A stretch of DNA of 52,064 nt from Actinomyces bowdenii (GTDB lineage Bacteria; Actinomycetota; Actinomycetes; Actinomycetales; Actinomycetaceae). Position numbers and translations under genes: made by a program. The notes under the pieces were generated by a model. The model had not been told where the DNA came from. It worked only from the letters and a program-made list of their open reading frames with translations, and searched no databases. The DNA is taken from positions 1 to 52,064 of the forward strand of contig NZ_JAGFOU010000024.1 in the NCBI RefSeq assembly GCF_017592395.1, written 5' to 3'. Shown here in pieces: positions 17,019 through 24,827 of this stretch. How positions within the stretch are numbered: the first letter of the stretch is position 1; every line of letters begins with the position of its first letter.

Positions 17019-17561
17019 CTACACGGGGGCGACCTGGCGGGCCAGCTCCACCAGGTCCCCCAGGTGGGGGGTGATGCTCGTCGCTGAGGCGCCCCACAGC
17101 CGCATGACCAGGTCCACCGGGACCGTGGGCAGTCCGGCCAGCCGCAGGACCACCGCCCCCTGGGTGGCGCCCGAGTCCTCGCCGAAGGCGGAGAAGCCGG
17201 CCATGTCGTGGCCCGGGCGCAGCCGCGTGGGCTCGGCACCGGGGATCATCGCGTCGATGAGGGCCCGTTGAGTGGCCCGCCGGCCCTCCTTGGAGCCGTC
17301 GTCGCCGGCGATCTCCAGGCTCAGATCCACCACGAAGGGCGGATTGGCGACGTCGTCGATGTGCATGAGCCGGGCGAAGCGCCCCTGCCGCTCCATGGCC
17401 TGGAGCTCATCTAGCAGGGATTCGAGCTCGGAGCGCCACTGAGGGCCGGTCACGCCCAGGTGGGCGCTGCGGTGCCGCGCCTCCTCCCGCGCCCACCCGG
17501 GGGGCGGGAAGGGCGGGATGATCACCCAGCGCTGGGGATCAGGCGTGACAGCGATCTGCAC
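17019..17561 (-). CDS. Conserved-looking cytoplasmic protein of unknown function
   Basis: 180 residues from GTG 17561, with AAGGAG six bases upstream. No signal peptide or membrane segment. The N-terminus reads MQIAVTPDPQRWVIIPPFPP; the C-terminal third (about 120-175) has GAVVLRLAGLPTVPVDLVMR and looks like a folded alpha/beta domain. Not recognised. It is divergent from the RDD-FHA gene, with promoter boxes for both in the 67-bp gap (TAGAGT on this strand, TACTAT on the other), and convergent with the ABC-F gene. Its link to the signalling cluster is by position only. Confidence 0.75.
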   Translation of the reverse strand: MQIAVTPDPQRWVIIPPFPPPGWAREEARHRSAHLGVTGPQWRSELESLLDELQAMERQGRFARLMHIDDVANPPFVVDLSLEIAGDDGSKEGRRATQRALIDAMIPGAEPTRLRPGHDMAGFSAFGEDSGATQGAVVLRLAGLPTVPVDLVMRLWGASATSITPHLGDLVELARQVAPV

Positions 17562-17613
17562 GTTGTGCTCCTTCCGAGACTCTTGTCCGATGCACTCTAG
17601 TCGCCCAGACCCC

Positions 17614-17619
17614 TACTAT
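17614..17619 (+). promoter_or_regulatory. TACTAT -10 box for the FHA/kinase operon
   Basis: TACTAT ends 9 bases before ATG 17629, giving a leader of only one to three bases, and no Shine-Dalgarno sequence is present. No matching -35 hexamer at 16-19 bp was found. The gap also holds a TAGAGT box for the divergent gene. Confidence 0.4.
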
Positions 17620-17628
17620 GTCTGTCCT

Positions 17629-18369
17629 ATGAGAGCCCGAGAGCACCATGCGACGATTATGCCTGCCACGACGGGCGGGCGCATCGGTCGTGCTCTCATA
17701 GATCTGGGACTCATTCTCGCACTATTCACATGGGTTGTGGGCTGGGGAGTGCCCGCGGCCATGGGGGCCTGCGGCCTGCTCATCGCTGTGATGACTCTCA
17801 TGACGGCCCTCACCGGCGCCTCCCCGGGCGGGCTCGTCACCGGTGTCCGGCTGCGGCGCGTGGGTGACCCCACGGCCGCCCCGGGATGGGCGGCCGCGGC
17901 CCATGCCGCCTTCGTGCTCCTGGCCTTCGTGCCCACGGCCGGAGTGGCGGCGCTGGTGCTGTGGGGGCGCAGCATGATGCTCGGCGAGCACCGCAACTGG
18001 TTCGACCGGATGGCCGGGACGGTGCTCCTGTCCTCCCGGGCCTCGTCGGGGGTGGCCTGCTCCCTGGTCTTCGACGGCGCTGTGATTCCCGTCTCCGGGC
18101 CTCTGGTCCTAGGCCGGCGCCCTTCCCCTGTCCGCGATCACCCCGGCGCCCAGCTCGTCGCCGTTCTGCAAGGCGATGACTCGGTATCCAAGACCCACGT
18201 GCTCGTCCTGCCCGCCCCGGATGGTGTGTACATCACAGATCTGGGCTCCACGAACGGCACGCATATAGAGAGCGATACGGGCGTGCGCCGCCTTGCAGCC
18301 GGGCAGCAGGGTCACGTGGGCCGCGGACGGCAGGCATACTTGGGTGACGGAGTATGCGTCGTCCGTTGA
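17629..18369 (+). CDS. RDD membrane protein with C-terminal FHA domain
   Basis: 246 residues from ATG 17629. The first 150 or so form an RDD-type membrane domain with hydrophobic segments LGLILALFTWVVGWGV, MGACGLLIAVMTLMTAL and HAAFVLLAFVPTAGVAALVL, plus the RDD-like LVTGVRLRRVGDPT and NWFDRMAGT. The C-terminal 95 residues are an FHA phosphothreonine-binding domain: PLVLGRRP, SVSKTHVLVL and DLGSTNGTHI. It should hold FHA at the inner membrane face. A longer in-frame ATG at 17518 overlaps the divergent gene's start and is unlikely. First gene of a unit with the next FHA gene and the kinase; a paralogue lies at 24827-22398. Confidence 0.88.
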   Translation: MRAREHHATIMPATTGGRIGRALIDLGLILALFTWVVGWGVPAAMGACGLLIAVMTLMTALTGASPGGLVTGVRLRRVGDPTAAPGWAAAAHAAFVLLAFVPTAGVAALVLWGRSMMLGEHRNWFDRMAGTVLLSSRASSGVACSLVFDGAVIPVSGPLVLGRRPSPVRDHPGAQLVAVLQGDDSVSKTHVLVLPAPDGVYITDLGSTNGTHIESDTGVRRLAAGQQGHVGRGRQAYLGDGVCVVR

Positions 18370-18379
18370 GGAGAAGAAG

Positions 18380-20701
18380 ATGACCGACAGCTCGAACAAC
18401 GTCGTGTGGTGGGCCGAGGGCTCATGGAACGGTGTCATTACCGACCGTGCCGTGATGCTGCTGCCCCCCTCGGTCCCCCAGGACCTGACGGAGCGCCTGT
18501 GGTGGCTGCTGCGTAGCGACGAAGGATCCCTGACCCACGCTCTGGACGAGCTGGTCATGGGCATGGGTGGGCGTCTGGGAGCGATCCCGGACTTCGTCCT
18601 GGCCGTGACCACGCCCGACGTCCTGCACATGGCCCTCCGCGGCGAGGCGGAGGTCGAGGTCGATGGCCGGCCCGTGGACGCGGCAGGGATCACCACGTGG
18701 TTTGAGACCACGTTCACCTCCCCGACCTCGGTCGTGGCCAAGACCCCGGAGAAGGCCGGGCCCATCCTGCGCCCGGCCTCCGACGCCGTCGTCTGCGCCA
18801 GCCGCCTCATCATCAAGGGCGGTCGGGACCAGACGGACGACGGAGAGGACGAGGACCCCGATCGTGCCGGTTCCACGGAACCTGAGCACCACGGCGGCGC
18901 CGCGACCGGCGCCGGGAATGATGAGTGGATCGAGAGCGCCGAGGACTCCCCCGCAGCGGCAGTGGCCGCCCAGCCCGCGGAGAGCGGAGCCGAGGCCGCC
19001 GCGGCCCTCGCCCTGACCGGCGAGCTGCCCCGGACCGGTCCTGAGAGCAGCGCGGACGGCATCCAGGCCGTCGATATCACAGCCGAGGCGCCCGACGCCG
19101 AGGCCACCGGGCCCGACGAGGGCCCCGGGACTGGGACCGCCGAGACCTCCGGGACCACCGAGGCCGCTGAGAGCCGGCACGGCGCTGAGCAGGCCGAGGA
19201 CGGCGCCAGCGCCGCCTCCCCCGAGGCCGCCGCGGTGGAGGACGAGGAGACCCGGGACCACAGCACCCCGGGGCTCAAGGACCCGGCCGAGGCCGCGGTC
19301 ATCGCCGATGAGGCGGCCGCGGTCGGCTCGGCACCGGAGGCCGGTGCCTCCGCCGAGGCCACCGGCGACTCCGGTGACGCGGTGCCCGATGGGCCCGGGG
19401 CGGGCCCTCAGGCCGCTGAGGCCTTCGCCGCCGCCTTCGCCGAGCCCGAGGGGACGGCCATGCCCGCTGCGGCTGCCGGCGTCGAGGAGCCGGCGCAGGG
19501 TGCCGCGAGCCCCCTGCCCGTTGAGCTGCCCGACTTCCTCGTGGAGGCCGAGCAGCGCGAGGAGCGGGCCGACTGGGCCGCCCAGGCGGGCGGCGCCGAG
19601 CGCGCCGCCAGCCGCGAGGAGGGGGCCGGCCCCGAGCCGTGGCAGGCCCCCGGTGAGCCCACCGCTGAGGAGCTGGCCTTCGCGGCCAGCTCCCCGCAGG
19701 AGGGGGATCCGTCGGCCCTCGCCCCGCTGGACGCGGAGCCCTCGGAGCCGCAGGCCGATCCGCTGGCCTCGGGCCTGGTGCCCCCGCCGCCCCCTCCCGC
19801 CCAGGAGGGGGCCGGCGAGGCCGGGGGCCTTGAGGCGGAGGCCTCAGCCGCGTCGATGGACGAGGCCGCGGCCGAGCGCCCCGGGGACCACGATGGCCGC
19901 ACCATCGCCAGCCTCCCGGAGGACCTGTCCAAGGAGCTGCGCGCCGAGCTGCTCAACCAGGGGGTCACCCCGGATGAGCCGCTGGACTCCCCCCGCGGGG
20001 GCAGGCGCGACCACGCAGCCGCGCCGATCGACGTCCCTGAGGGCGCCGATGGCACGGGGAGGGCGCCGGCCTCCGCGGTGCTGCTCCAGGAGGCGCCCCG
20101 CTTCGGCGACCACGACGGCCACACCGTCGCGGGCCTGCCCGAGGACCTCGTGGGCCAGTTGGTCAGCCTCATCGGGGGCCCGGAGAAGGAGGCCGAGGAG
20201 GCCCTGCCCGTGGTCACGCCCGCCGAGCCCGATGCCGTGCGCATCGTGCTCTCCGCGGTCTGCGGCCAGGGGCACCCCAACCCGACCAACTACACCACCT
20301 GCCGGGAGTGCGGGGCCGAGCTCAACCGTCCGGCCAAGTCGGTGGCCTGCCCGCCGCTGGGCCGGATGGTGACCTCCTCGGGGGAGGCCATCAGCCTGGA
20401 CCGCCCTGTCCTGGTGGGTCGTGGGCCGGTGTCCTCCGACGTCGCCTCCGTGGCCGACGTGCCGGTGCGCACCCTGCAGATCCCCAGCCCCAACCAGCTG
20501 GTCTCGCGCAACCACATCCTCATCGAGCTGGATGCGTGGAGCGTGCTGGCCCAGGACCTGGGCAACTGCAATGGCACGATCCTCAATCGTGCCGGGGAGC
20601 CCTCCGTGCGGCTGGCGGCGTCCAACCCCGTGCTCCTGCGCAGCGGGGACGTGCTCGATCTAGGCGATGGTCAGACCCTCACCTTTGAGAATCTGCCTTG
20701 A
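18380..20701 (+). CDS. Zinc-ribbon and FHA domain protein with long acidic linker
   Basis: 773 residues, from ATG 18380 after gaggagaagaag, 10 bp past the previous stop. Residues 1-150 form an unrecognised folded domain (VVWWAEGSWNGVITDRAVML). Residues 155-620 are a Glu/Ala/Pro-rich, apparently disordered linker, with two near-copies of DHDGxTxxxLPEDL around Thr508 and Thr582. A zinc ribbon (CGQGH...CREC, about 628-645) and a C-terminal FHA domain (about 675-773: VLVGRGP, VSRNHILIE, GNCNGTIL) follow. No membrane segment. It is probably a soluble phosphothreonine-binding scaffold for the kinase encoded next, whose start overlaps its stop (TGATG). Partners are inferred. Confidence 0.85.
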   Translation: MTDSSNNVVWWAEGSWNGVITDRAVMLLPPSVPQDLTERLWWLLRSDEGSLTHALDELVMGMGGRLGAIPDFVLAVTTPDVLHMALRGEAEVEVDGRPVDAAGITTWFETTFTSPTSVVAKTPEKAGPILRPASDAVVCASRLIIKGGRDQTDDGEDEDPDRAGSTEPEHHGGAATGAGNDEWIESAEDSPAAAVAAQPAESGAEAAAALALTGELPRTGPESSADGIQAVDITAEAPDAEATGPDEGPGTGTAETSGTTEAAESRHGAEQAEDGASAASPEAAAVEDEETRDHSTPGLKDPAEAAVIADEAAAVGSAPEAGASAEATGDSGDAVPDGPGAGPQAAEAFAAAFAEPEGTAMPAAAAGVEEPAQGAASPLPVELPDFLVEAEQREERADWAAQAGGAERAASREEGAGPEPWQAPGEPTAEELAFAASSPQEGDPSALAPLDAEPSEPQADPLASGLVPPPPPPAQEGAGEAGGLEAEASAASMDEAAAERPGDHDGRTIASLPEDLSKELRAELLNQGVTPDEPLDSPRGGRRDHAAAPIDVPEGADGTGRAPASAVLLQEAPRFGDHDGHTVAGLPEDLVGQLVSLIGGPEKEAEEALPVVTPAEPDAVRIVLSAVCGQGHPNPTNYTTCRECGAELNRPAKSVACPPLGRMVTSSGEAISLDRPVLVGRGPVSSDVASVADVPVRTLQIPSPNQLVSRNHILIELDAWSVLAQDLGNCNGTILNRAGEPSVRLAASNPVLLRSGDVLDLGDGQTLTFENLP

Positions 20702-22170
20702 TGCTTGAACCGCACGGGACGCCCCCGGTCATCGCGGGCTTCACCTATCTCAGCGACCTCGGGGCGGGGGGCTACTCGACGGTGTACCTGTTCGAGCAGC
20801 AGATGCCCCGCCGCGAGGTCGCTGTCAAGGTGATGAACGCCGATGTCGAGGACAGGACGGCGAGCCGCTTCGAGTCCGAGGCCAACCTCATGGCCCGGGT
20901 CTCCTCGCACCCCGCCATCCTGTCCATCTACGGGGCGGGGGTCTCCACCGATGGCCACCCCTTCCTGGTCATGGAGTACTGCCCCCCGCCCCAGCTCGGG
21001 GCGATCCTGCGGGAGGGGCCGCTCAACGTCCCCGAGTCGCTGTCCACCGCCATCCAGATCGCCGGCGCCGTGGAGACCGCGCACCGCGCGGGCATCGTCC
21101 ACCGGGATATCAAGCCGGCCAATATCCTGTTCACCACCTATCGCCGCCCGGTGCTCTCCGACTTCGGCATCTCCGCCATGAGCGGTCCGGAGGGCTCCGA
21201 GGAGTTGCGCGGCATGAGCGTGCCCTGGGCCCCGCCCGAGCAGCTGGTGGGGATGCGCTCGGCCAACCCCGCCTCTGATGTCTACTCCCTGGGCGCCACC
21301 ACCTTCGCCATGCTCACGGGCCGCAGCCCCTTCGAGTTCGATGGCGTCCCCGACGTCTACGAGCTCTCCCGCCGCATCGTCAAGGACCCCCTGCCTCCCC
21401 TGGGGCGCCAGGACGCGCCCCCCTCCCTCCACCGGGTGCTCTCGGTGGCCATGGACAAGAACCCCGACTCCCGCTATCCCACGGCGCTGGCCTTCGCGCG
21501 CGCCCTGCAGCAGGTCCAGGCCGAGCTCGACCTGCCCATCACCACTGTCGACCTGTTCCACGAGGCGGACACCGCAACGGCGCGCAGCGCCCGCACGGAG
21601 GAGGACGACGAGGCCACCCACATGGGCGTCTTCAGCCGCGTGGAGGTCACTAGCGACGGGATCGCCATGCGGGTGGACGAGCCGCCCGAGGATCCCTCCC
21701 CGGCCTCCTCGGAGTACCGGGGCCGTGAGGCCGAGGCGGAGGCGGAGCTGGCCGAGCCCGGCCGCCTGCGCGTGATCATCGGCGGGATGCTGGTCATCGC
21801 CCTGGTGGTCATCATCGGCGCCATGGCCGTCTCCAAGCTGCACGGCGGCGAGGAGCGGCGCCCTGCTTTCGAGACCATCGCCCCACCGGCGGTCAGCCCC
21901 GTGGAGGCCGAGGTGGCCCCGCCCACCGGCCTGGAGGGCCGGATCAACGAGGACGGCTCCGTCCTGTTCACCTGGCAGGCGCCCAGCGACGACTGGAGCG
22001 GGCGCTACCTGTACCGGCAGGTCATCGCCGGGCAGGACACCCCCCTGGAGTCCACCAAGGACACCTCCGTCATCGTCGAGGGAGATCTGGGGCGCACCTG
22101 CCTGGAGGTCTACAGCCTGCGCGAGGACGGGAAGTCCTCCAGCGCGGTGACTGCCTGCGTGGAGGGCTGA
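20701..22170 (+). CDS. Transmembrane Ser/Thr protein kinase with FN3-like outer domain
   Basis: 489 residues. Kinase domain 10-275: glycine loop LGAGGYSTVY, Lys43 in VAVKVM, HRDIKPANIL (Asp136), DFGIS (154-158) and SVPWAPPE in the activation segment. A juxtamembrane acidic stretch precedes one membrane helix (357-378). The outer domain (about 404-489) reads like a single fibronectin type III domain (PPTGLEGRI, LFTWQAPSDDW, CLEVYSLREDGKSS). Bacterial kinases of this class (PknB/PrkC-like) usually carry PASTA repeats; FN3 is different and matches the giant FN3 protein nearby. ATG 20701 overlaps the upstream stop. It converges with the second RDD-FHA gene. Confidence 0.93.
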   Translation: MLEPHGTPPVIAGFTYLSDLGAGGYSTVYLFEQQMPRREVAVKVMNADVEDRTASRFESEANLMARVSSHPAILSIYGAGVSTDGHPFLVMEYCPPPQLGAILREGPLNVPESLSTAIQIAGAVETAHRAGIVHRDIKPANILFTTYRRPVLSDFGISAMSGPEGSEELRGMSVPWAPPEQLVGMRSANPASDVYSLGATTFAMLTGRSPFEFDGVPDVYELSRRIVKDPLPPLGRQDAPPSLHRVLSVAMDKNPDSRYPTALAFARALQQVQAELDLPITTVDLFHEADTATARSARTEEDDEATHMGVFSRVEVTSDGIAMRVDEPPEDPSPASSEYRGREAEAEAELAEPGRLRVIIGGMLVIALVVIIGAMAVSKLHGGEERRPAFETIAPPAVSPVEAEVAPPTGLEGRINEDGSVLFTWQAPSDDWSGRYLYRQVIAGQDTPLESTKDTSVIVEGDLGRTCLEVYSLREDGKSSSAVTACVEG

Positions 22171-22397
22171 CAGGGCCCGCCGGCGCCCCCGGGCCGCGCT
22201 CCGCTGGGCGCGGGACTGGACCGCCTTGCGGGCCCCGCGCTCCGCCGCGCCTCAGGTGCGGCCGCGGGCCGCGCATCCGCGGGGCGCATCCCGCGTCATG
22301 CCCGCCCGTACGCCGCGCGGACGGCTGTGGGGCGCCCTGGTGCCGGAGCGCCCCACGCTCATCCATCCCTCAAGCGGGCCGGGATGGCCCGGATGGC

Positions 22398-24827
22398 TCA
22401 GATGACCTCGACGCGGAAGCCGATGCGCCCGAAGAAGACGGTCGAGCCGTCCATCGCGGCCAGGGGCTCCTCGGGGGTGGCGGGCAGGGAGGACCCGTCC
22501 TTGCCCTCCACCCGGGTGCCATTGGTCGAGTGCAGATCGGTGACCCACACGCCGTCCAGCAGCGGGAAGATGGCGGCATGGGTCTTGGACACCGAGCGCG
22601 TCGGATCGCTCAGGGAGATCCGCTCGGCGCCCGGGTAGTCGGAGATGTTGTCCGGGTCCCGGCCCACCACGGTGGGCTCGTGGATGATGAGCGGATCCCC
22701 GCCCGTCATGGGGATGAGGCGCACCGACAGGGGCGGGTTGGCGGCGCTGGGACGGGGCATGGTCGGGGGCATCGCCGCCGGCGCCTGCTGGGCGTGGGAT
22801 GGGGCCCGCCGGCGCCGCGAGACCCGGGGCACCTCGACGGTCGGGGGCACGGGGCGCCGTGGCGCGCCTGGGCTCAGCGGATCCTGGGGATCGGGGGTGC
22901 TGGGGTCCGGGGCGCGGTGCTGGGCCGCCCGGTGGGAACGTGCGGGCGCCGGAGAGGCGGAGTGGGAGGTGGGCGCCGCATGCGAGGCGGTACGGGGGGC
23001 TGCCGGGGACACCGGCTGCGAGGCCGAGGGGGCCGAGGCCGCGCTGGGCGAGGGGCCCGCGCCCGAGCCCGTGTAGGGCGCCGAGATGGAGGCCGGTGGC
23101 GCCAGGTGCGAGGCTGGGGAGGCCGCGTAGGGCGAGGGCGCCGCCTGGGCGGAGGCGGGCGAGGCGGCTGAGCCGGCCGGGGCCGGGGAGGCCGCATGCG
23201 CGCTCCGGGAGGGCGCGCGCGAGGCCGGGGCCGTATGAGGCGCGGGGGCGGCGTGCGCCCCGGACCGGGCCGGGGCGGCCGGCACCGCCTGGGCGGAGGC
23301 GGGCGAGGCGGCAGGGCTGGCCGGGGCGGGGGACCCCGCCTGCGGGAGGCCGGCAGCCGGGCGCGAGACCGGTGAGATGGAGCGCGGCAGGGGCCCGGGC
23401 CCCTCGGCCCCTGCCGCGTCCCCGCCCGCGGGGGCGGGGCTGGCCATGGCCTCCTCGGCATGGGCGCGAGGGCCGTCATCGTGGGTGCTGGGGACCTCCT
23501 GGGGATCCAGCAGGTTGACACTGCGGTGGCGTCCAGGGGCGCCTGCCGGGGAGGAGGACGGCGCCTCCGCACTGGAGGCTGAGATCGGCGTCAGGCTCTC
23601 CGTGTCCGCGAACTCCGGGTGGGGCGCCGTGCGGTGCTGCGCCCGGGCCTGCTCGTCGTGCTGCATGGCACTGCGGATCTGATCGGGCAGGGAGTCCATC
23701 GTGGTGGAGTCCAGGGAGGTGGGCACCGAGGACCAGGGCACCGAGTCGATGAGGGCCTGCGTGCTGCGATCGGCCGCCGGCAGGACACTGGCGGTGTCGA
23801 AGGTGTGCGCCACGTCGGAATGGCGGGAGCTGCTCGCGGTGAAGCCGCGGTCGGGGGCGAACAGGCTCTCGCGCTGGGGAATAGGGCCGCGTGGCGCCTG
23901 AGGCTCAGCCGCCTCGGGCGGAGCCGCCGGAGAGGCGGCCTGCTCGGGTCGGGGCTGCCAGGGCTGTTCTTTGGCGGGTCGTGCGTCCATCGGCTGAGAT
24001 GTTACGGGGTTTGCGCTGATCTTGCCCGGGCGTGTTGGAGAATCCCACGATGACGCCGCTCCGGCCTGCTCCGGGCCGCTGCCGGCGGCGCGGCGCCCCG
24101 GCTCCTCCGGGGTGCGGGAGGCCGGCGGCTGCCCGGAGCGCCACGCCCGAGCGGGATCCGCGGCCGGAGCGGTGACCCTGGGCCAGGAGTGCTCCGCTCC
24201 CGCCGACCAGGGCTCCTCGGCCGGCTGGGGCGAGGCCCCCGGCTCCTGGCCGCGCGGGGCGGCGGCATCCGCGACGGGCCCGCGGGCCGGGGCCGCCCGG
24301 TGCGCGGCCCGAGCGGTCCCGCCCGGATCCTTCGCCCGGGTGGCGATCACCATCATCCCCGAGGTGCGGTCGTGCCAGCCGCGCTTGTGGGGATCGGCGG
24401 CCACCGAGCGCAGAAGAGCGATAGCACCCAAACCCAATGTGGGAAGCATCACAACGAGGGTGATGTCGGCGCGGAGGAACACTCCCAGGGGCGAGGGGCG
24501 CCGGGTCGAGGCGCTCACCAGGCGCACTCCCGCCATGCGCCCCCCCAGGCTCCAGCCGCTGACCGCCAGGGACGCCCCCCGCAGGAGCACGGCGCACAGC
24601 AGCGCGCTGGCTGCGCTGATGGGGAGCGGCTGCCCCGCCCCGTACAGGAAGAGCGCCGTCAGCAGGGCCGTGCCCAGGGCGCCCGCGATGAGGTCGATCA
24701 CCGCGGCCCCGATGCGAGCCCCCACCGGGGCGAAGCGCAGCCCGCCGCCCACCGGGCGCCCGGGCGCCGAGGATGCTGAGGATCCGGAGGACCCGTTGGC
24801 ACCCGTGAGAGGAAGGGTCGTCGTCAT
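22398..24827 (-). CDS. RDD membrane protein with very long linker and C-terminal FHA domain
   Basis: 809 residues. An RDD domain (about 30-180: VGARIGAAVIDLIAGALGTA, GGRMAGVRLV, HKRGWHDRTSGMMV) is followed by a linker of about 510 residues rich in Ala, Pro and Ser. A C-terminal FHA domain follows (700-809: TVVGRDPDN, SVSKTHAAIF, DLHSTNGTRV). The linker contains DSTTMDSLPDQI around Thr376, similar to the repeated motif in the soluble FHA protein. It is a paralogue of 17629-18369 with an expanded linker. ATG 24827 overlaps the stop of the transglutaminase-like gene (ATGA), so it is the last gene of the long - strand operon. Likely a membrane receptor for phosphorylated partners of the kinase. 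Confidence 0.88.
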   Translation of the reverse strand: MTTTLPLTGANGSSGSSASSAPGRPVGGGLRFAPVGARIGAAVIDLIAGALGTALLTALFLYGAGQPLPISAASALLCAVLLRGASLAVSGWSLGGRMAGVRLVSASTRRPSPLGVFLRADITLVVMLPTLGLGAIALLRSVAADPHKRGWHDRTSGMMVIATRAKDPGGTARAAHRAAPARGPVADAAAPRGQEPGASPQPAEEPWSAGAEHSWPRVTAPAADPARAWRSGQPPASRTPEEPGRRAAGSGPEQAGAASSWDSPTRPGKISANPVTSQPMDARPAKEQPWQPRPEQAASPAAPPEAAEPQAPRGPIPQRESLFAPDRGFTASSSRHSDVAHTFDTASVLPAADRSTQALIDSVPWSSVPTSLDSTTMDSLPDQIRSAMQHDEQARAQHRTAPHPEFADTESLTPISASSAEAPSSSPAGAPGRHRSVNLLDPQEVPSTHDDGPRAHAEEAMASPAPAGGDAAGAEGPGPLPRSISPVSRPAAGLPQAGSPAPASPAASPASAQAVPAAPARSGAHAAPAPHTAPASRAPSRSAHAASPAPAGSAASPASAQAAPSPYAASPASHLAPPASISAPYTGSGAGPSPSAASAPSASQPVSPAAPRTASHAAPTSHSASPAPARSHRAAQHRAPDPSTPDPQDPLSPGAPRRPVPPTVEVPRVSRRRRAPSHAQQAPAAMPPTMPRPSAANPPLSVRLIPMTGGDPLIIHEPTVVGRDPDNISDYPGAERISLSDPTRSVSKTHAAIFPLLDGVWVTDLHSTNGTRVEGKDGSSLPATPEEPLAAMDGSTVFFGRIGFRVEVI

